Shown piece after piece: positions 60,600 to 64,000 of a stretch of 64,000 nucleotides of DNA. The stretch is from the NCBI GenBank assembly GCA_028023455.1, contig JAQFVV010012546.1, forward strand, positions 1,850,081 through 1,914,080, in the 5' to 3' direction. Numbering within the stretch: position 1 is the stretch's first letter; every line of letters starts with the position of its first letter. The DNA comes from Epiperipatus broadwayi. Its lineage: Eukaryota; Onychophora; Udeonychophora; Euonychophora; Peripatidae. The position numbers and the translations under genes are program-made. The notes beneath the pieces are model-generated. The model was not told the origin of the DNA, did no database searches, and saw only the letters and a list, made by a program, of their open reading frames with translations.

Positions 60600-63500
60600 A
60601 AAAGTTAAATATGGTAAAGAACTATTTACTAAGTGAATGTTTGAAAATATTATACAAAGTAATTATATTATGTCGGACTATTTCTACCATTTAGAATTAA
60701 ATGTTAGAAGTCTTAAGAAAAATTCAAATTTTATTTACATTTTTTAAATACATTAAATTTCACATAGATTACTTTCTAATAGAATGTTTCAAATGATATT
60801 ATTGTCTCTTCTTCAAATGTTTTAGGTCTGAATAGTGATTGTACTAGCATTATTAGGAATCTAACTTATTTGAAATATAAATAAATAAAGTTAGAATTTT
60901 TCTAAAGATATTTAATAATTAATTCTAGATGATGGAAATAATCTACCATAATGAAATTATAAGTAAAATGCAATCATCGCAAACTGTCAGAGAAATACAA
61001 TATAAATAAAAATAGTCATGCATTTATATAATTTCTTTTGAGATCTTTTCTATATGATTGTATTGTCTTCCTATAAATAAATCAAGTTTTATATATATAT
61101 CGCAAGTTTATTTTTCATTAAAAGAACATCTGAAAATCTATTTAAATTTTCATTTTATAAAACTTTTTTTTTATCAATAATATATTTTAAATCATCGCCT
61201 TTAAAACCCAATAATTGATATGGGCTTTAATAAAATATAATACATGAAGATTAAATGAACAAAAGAATAATGAAATTATTATATCAATATTTTAATTTAT
61301 TTTTATAAATTTATTATCCTTCATTATACTGGAAGAAAAGAGCTATTTTAAATTGCATAATTAAAAAATATAAATTAATATCATGCCGATATTTTAGTAA
61401 GCTTCTTTGAAGTAAATATTAATTAATTCTGGCTTGAGTTCCTTAGTTTTCTGTTTTTTCTGTTGTTGTTTTTTTTTTTTTAAAAAAAGATTTATTTAAA
61501 TTTTTTTTTAAAAAAAATTCTATTTAAATATGTAAATAAATAAAGAAAAAGAAAAAAAGTTAAACCTTAAATTGTTATTTCTTTGTGAATAATATATATA
61601 TATATGTTAAAACGAAGATTTGCACGGGTTTTTTTCAAATATATTGTTATATGTAATTTTATATATATATTATACCAGTCCACCTCTTTTTTTCAAATAT
61701 ACTTTAAAAAAGAGAAAGGAGCAGTTGGTGCAAAAAAAAAAAAGAAATAAAGTGATATACAGATAGAAAGAAATTATGATAAAAAAAGGTAAGAAATTCA
61801 TTTATTTGATAAGTAAAAGATATACAAGTTATAAATATTAAGTCATCATCCTAGACGATGAAAATAAAAGAACTAGCTAATAGTACACATATTTATATGC
61901 ATTTGAAAAAATTAAATAATGTACTTCAAATATTAAACTTGAGCTAACACAACTCATGATTTTGTCTCTGCTTATATTACCTACAATAGAAAGATCATAT
62001 CTATCAAACCTTTTATTTCACACTCAACATCATGTTGATTCTGTGCAGCTGCTCCATTTCTCACATTTGTTGATATGCACATTAATTTTATTAATTAACA
62101 GTTGATATCTTAAATGACAACATTCATTGTTATGTGAACAACAAAAAAAACGGAAAATTCTTATATCTTAGATTACATCAAATCCATTTTGCCTCATATT
62201 TTACCTAATATATTCAATCTTCTTCTCATAACCAGGCCCATTCACGTTTCAAGTCAAGTTAAATGCATTAGTTGATCAGGAAATTTAGTTTGTGATTTAA
62301 AATGTGCTTCTGTGATGTTTTGATTACATTAAATATTTGTTTAGATTTTATAATCACTTATAGTAACAATAATTAAACAAATATTAATAACTCAAAAACA
62401 TATATGCAAGACATTTTTAAGACCTTTAATAGTATTTTGATTTTAAGTAATGTAATAGATTTTCATGAATTCAAGAAGCTTATTATAGCCATACCATTTT
62501 CTATTTTATTCAACATATTTACTAAGATTGCTATCTAATAAATTTTAAATTATTTATTTTGATTTTGTAGACATTTGTTCAGTAGGCAATAATGTTAAAA
62601 TGGTATTTTATGCAAGCTGATATCATTTATTTTCAGTCTTTATCTTCAATATATAGTAGCTGTAGACACCATGCATAATGCAGCTGAAAACAGGTTGCAA
62701 TAAGATAAAATTAAAATGTTGCTTATTGTATATGTTTATGATGGTTTGCTTGTTATACTGTATATAAGAATGGCATTTATCTTCTGTTTAGAAGCTAATA
62801 TATATTTTGCCAAAGCTTAAAAATATATGTGTATTAATGAAACTCTTTCTGAATTTTTAATAATTATATTCTAAAAATTAGTTCAGATATTTTCTTCCAT
62901 ACCATCTATTTTTATTAAACATTCCAAAATAAATGAAAGTCATATTGAGTTTAAACAAATTTTATTTTATTGGTAACCTGGTTATATTCTTAACCTTAAT
63001 ATATGTTGCATTCTTACTTCATTATGTACACAGTATTTTACAAAATTACTTAATCATTTATATTTGTAAACATTCATTGGATTATTTACTAATTCTGTGA
63101 ATAACACTTTCATTTGTTTGTATACATCAAAATTATTTATTGTAGATAAATAACAATGATTTTGCTCATTTTTATATGCTGAAGGTATTTTATTATACAC
63201 ACCTAAATACAAACACTTAAGTAAGTTCTTATCTAAGTGGTTATCTACATTCATATTTTATCATGGTATGCATTAATCTAAAATTATTATTAATATTTTT
63301 CTGGTATCCACTCCAATTTTACTTTTGATTTTATAAATAATTATATTTATAATCTGTGTAATTATTTTTATTCAGCTTAAATTTTTTTTTTTTTTAACCA
63401 CTTTTGATGTTAAACACTTGCTTCTATATTTTTTAAAAGAATGCAAAAATACTTATGTATTTTATGAATGCTTTTCACTGGAGTACCATCTTGTGTTAAG

Positions 63501-63640
63501 TTATAATAATAATTATACCCTCATTATTTGGTGCAAGTGGTAGAGGATCGATTTTGGTGCTCACAAGCTTGGTGCTCAAACTTCTTATGAATTCTCAAGC
63601 AATAAACCATATTTTTAATAACTATTATTAAAATAATAAT
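60600..63640. other. AT-rich non-coding stretch
   Basis: No gene was recognised. Short frames are low complexity. Poly-T/poly-A foldbacks occur near 61470-61520, and an (AT)n near 61592-61604. Confidence 0.55.
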
Positions 63641-63643
63641 AAT

Positions 63644-63773
63644 AAATATAATACTCTTGTCAAGCATTGGTGGTCGAGAGATCAGCGATGGCTGCTTTAC
63701 AAGAAGTTGTCCGGGTTAGCAGGTTTGCTTCCGGCTGATGCTATGACACATGAGAAAAAAATATAATACTCTT
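63644..63773 (+). mobile_element. tRNA-derived SINE, copy 2, with perfect 15-bp TSDs
   Basis: Body 63659-63758, about 80 percent like copy 1: GTCAAGCATTGGTGGTCGAG at the start, then GGCTGCTTTACAAG, a T-arm-like GCAGG/CCGGC pairing imperfectly around TTTGCTT, and ATGCTATGACACATGAG plus A-tail. AAATATAATACTCTT is repeated exactly on both sides (63644-63658 and 63759-63773). The perfect TSD suggests a younger insertion than copy 1. Confidence 0.9.
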
Positions 63774-63960
63774 ATAAATTCCTGTATTAAATTTATCTGA
63801 ATCAGCTTTTATTATATTTAAAATAACATATAATGATTAAAACAATTAATTTGAATAAACTGTCATTTATTTATCTTAAGCTATAACCTAATAGAATAAT
63901 CTTTATTGTTGAAATTTAAAAAAAAAAATCTCTAATCGGAGATTATTATTTTGCTTCATT

Positions 63961-64000
63961 CTTTTTTTTCCATATGTCATAGCATCGGCGGGAGGTGAAC
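63961..64000 (-). mobile_element. tRNA-derived SINE, copy 3, cut by the window end
   Basis: On the minus strand GTTCACCTCCCGCCGATGC, then TATGACATATGG and an A-tail, match the 3' half of the SINE. Its T-arm half reads CCCGC, closer to a regular T-arm than copies 1 or 2. The 5' part lies beyond the window. Confidence 0.82.

Overview
This is an AT-rich (by eye roughly three quarters A+T) non-coding stretch of an animal nuclear genome, most likely an invertebrate. I found no host protein-coding gene that I can defend. Almost everything recognisable is a mobile element or a satellite repeat: a decayed RTE/BovB-like LINE, tRNA-derived SINEs with good target-site duplications (TSDs), a SPIN/URR1-like hAT miniature element, a degenerate GIY-YIG fragment of a Penelope-like element (PLE), a probable Ty1/copia remnant, and many microsatellites. 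The species cannot be fixed from this content. Molluscs, arachnids, insects and flatworms all remain possible.

The main system is a set of at least seven repeat families that each carry, or once carried, a type I hammerhead ribozyme (core CUGANGA, stem II, GAAA, a minimal palindromic stem III, then the cleavage site). Two are large satellites with a 417-418 bp unit, at 27367-32092 and 47929-57427. Each is split by one inversion, so the left half carries the ribozyme on the minus strand and the right half on the plus strand. Five smaller families (about 7.9, 10.8, 23.1-23.6, 26.5-27.3, 32.5-33.2, 38.3-38.5, 46.7-47.9, 58.3 and 59.8-60.6 kb) include inverted pairs with the same outward polarity. 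The organisation fits metazoan retrozymes or PLE-derived small circular RNAs, which are known to use such ribozymes and are mobilised in trans. The GIY-YIG remnant at 40.75-40.99 kb fits a PLE presence in this genome.

Layout: 1-13.6 kb AT-rich with microsatellites, a small minisatellite and two relics of the ribozyme families; 13.6 kb SINE; 14.1-14.4 kb a GC-richer patch with a CRE and two CCAAT boxes; 15.07 kb hAT miniature element; 16.6-19.5 kb LINE; 20.3-20.7 kb an unexplained insert between 44-bp direct repeats; 23.0-23.7 kb inverted ribozyme family; 25.0-25.3 kb an unrecognised open segment; 26.5-33.2 kb three ribozyme families including array 1; 33.3-36.9 kb copia-like remnant; 38.3-38.5 kb inverted ribozyme pair; 40.4-41.0 kb PLE fragment; 45.56-45.84 kb second LINE 3' end; 46.7-57.4 kb ribozyme tandem repeat plus array 2; 59.8-60.6 kb ribozyme inverted pair; 63.66 kb and 63.96 kb SINEs.

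The satellite sequence is not fully trustworthy. At least six places in the two arrays carry 10-13 nt exact pieces of Illumina TruSeq adapter in place of the conserved monomer sequence. Copy number and the details near the inversions should therefore be treated as assembly-dependent.
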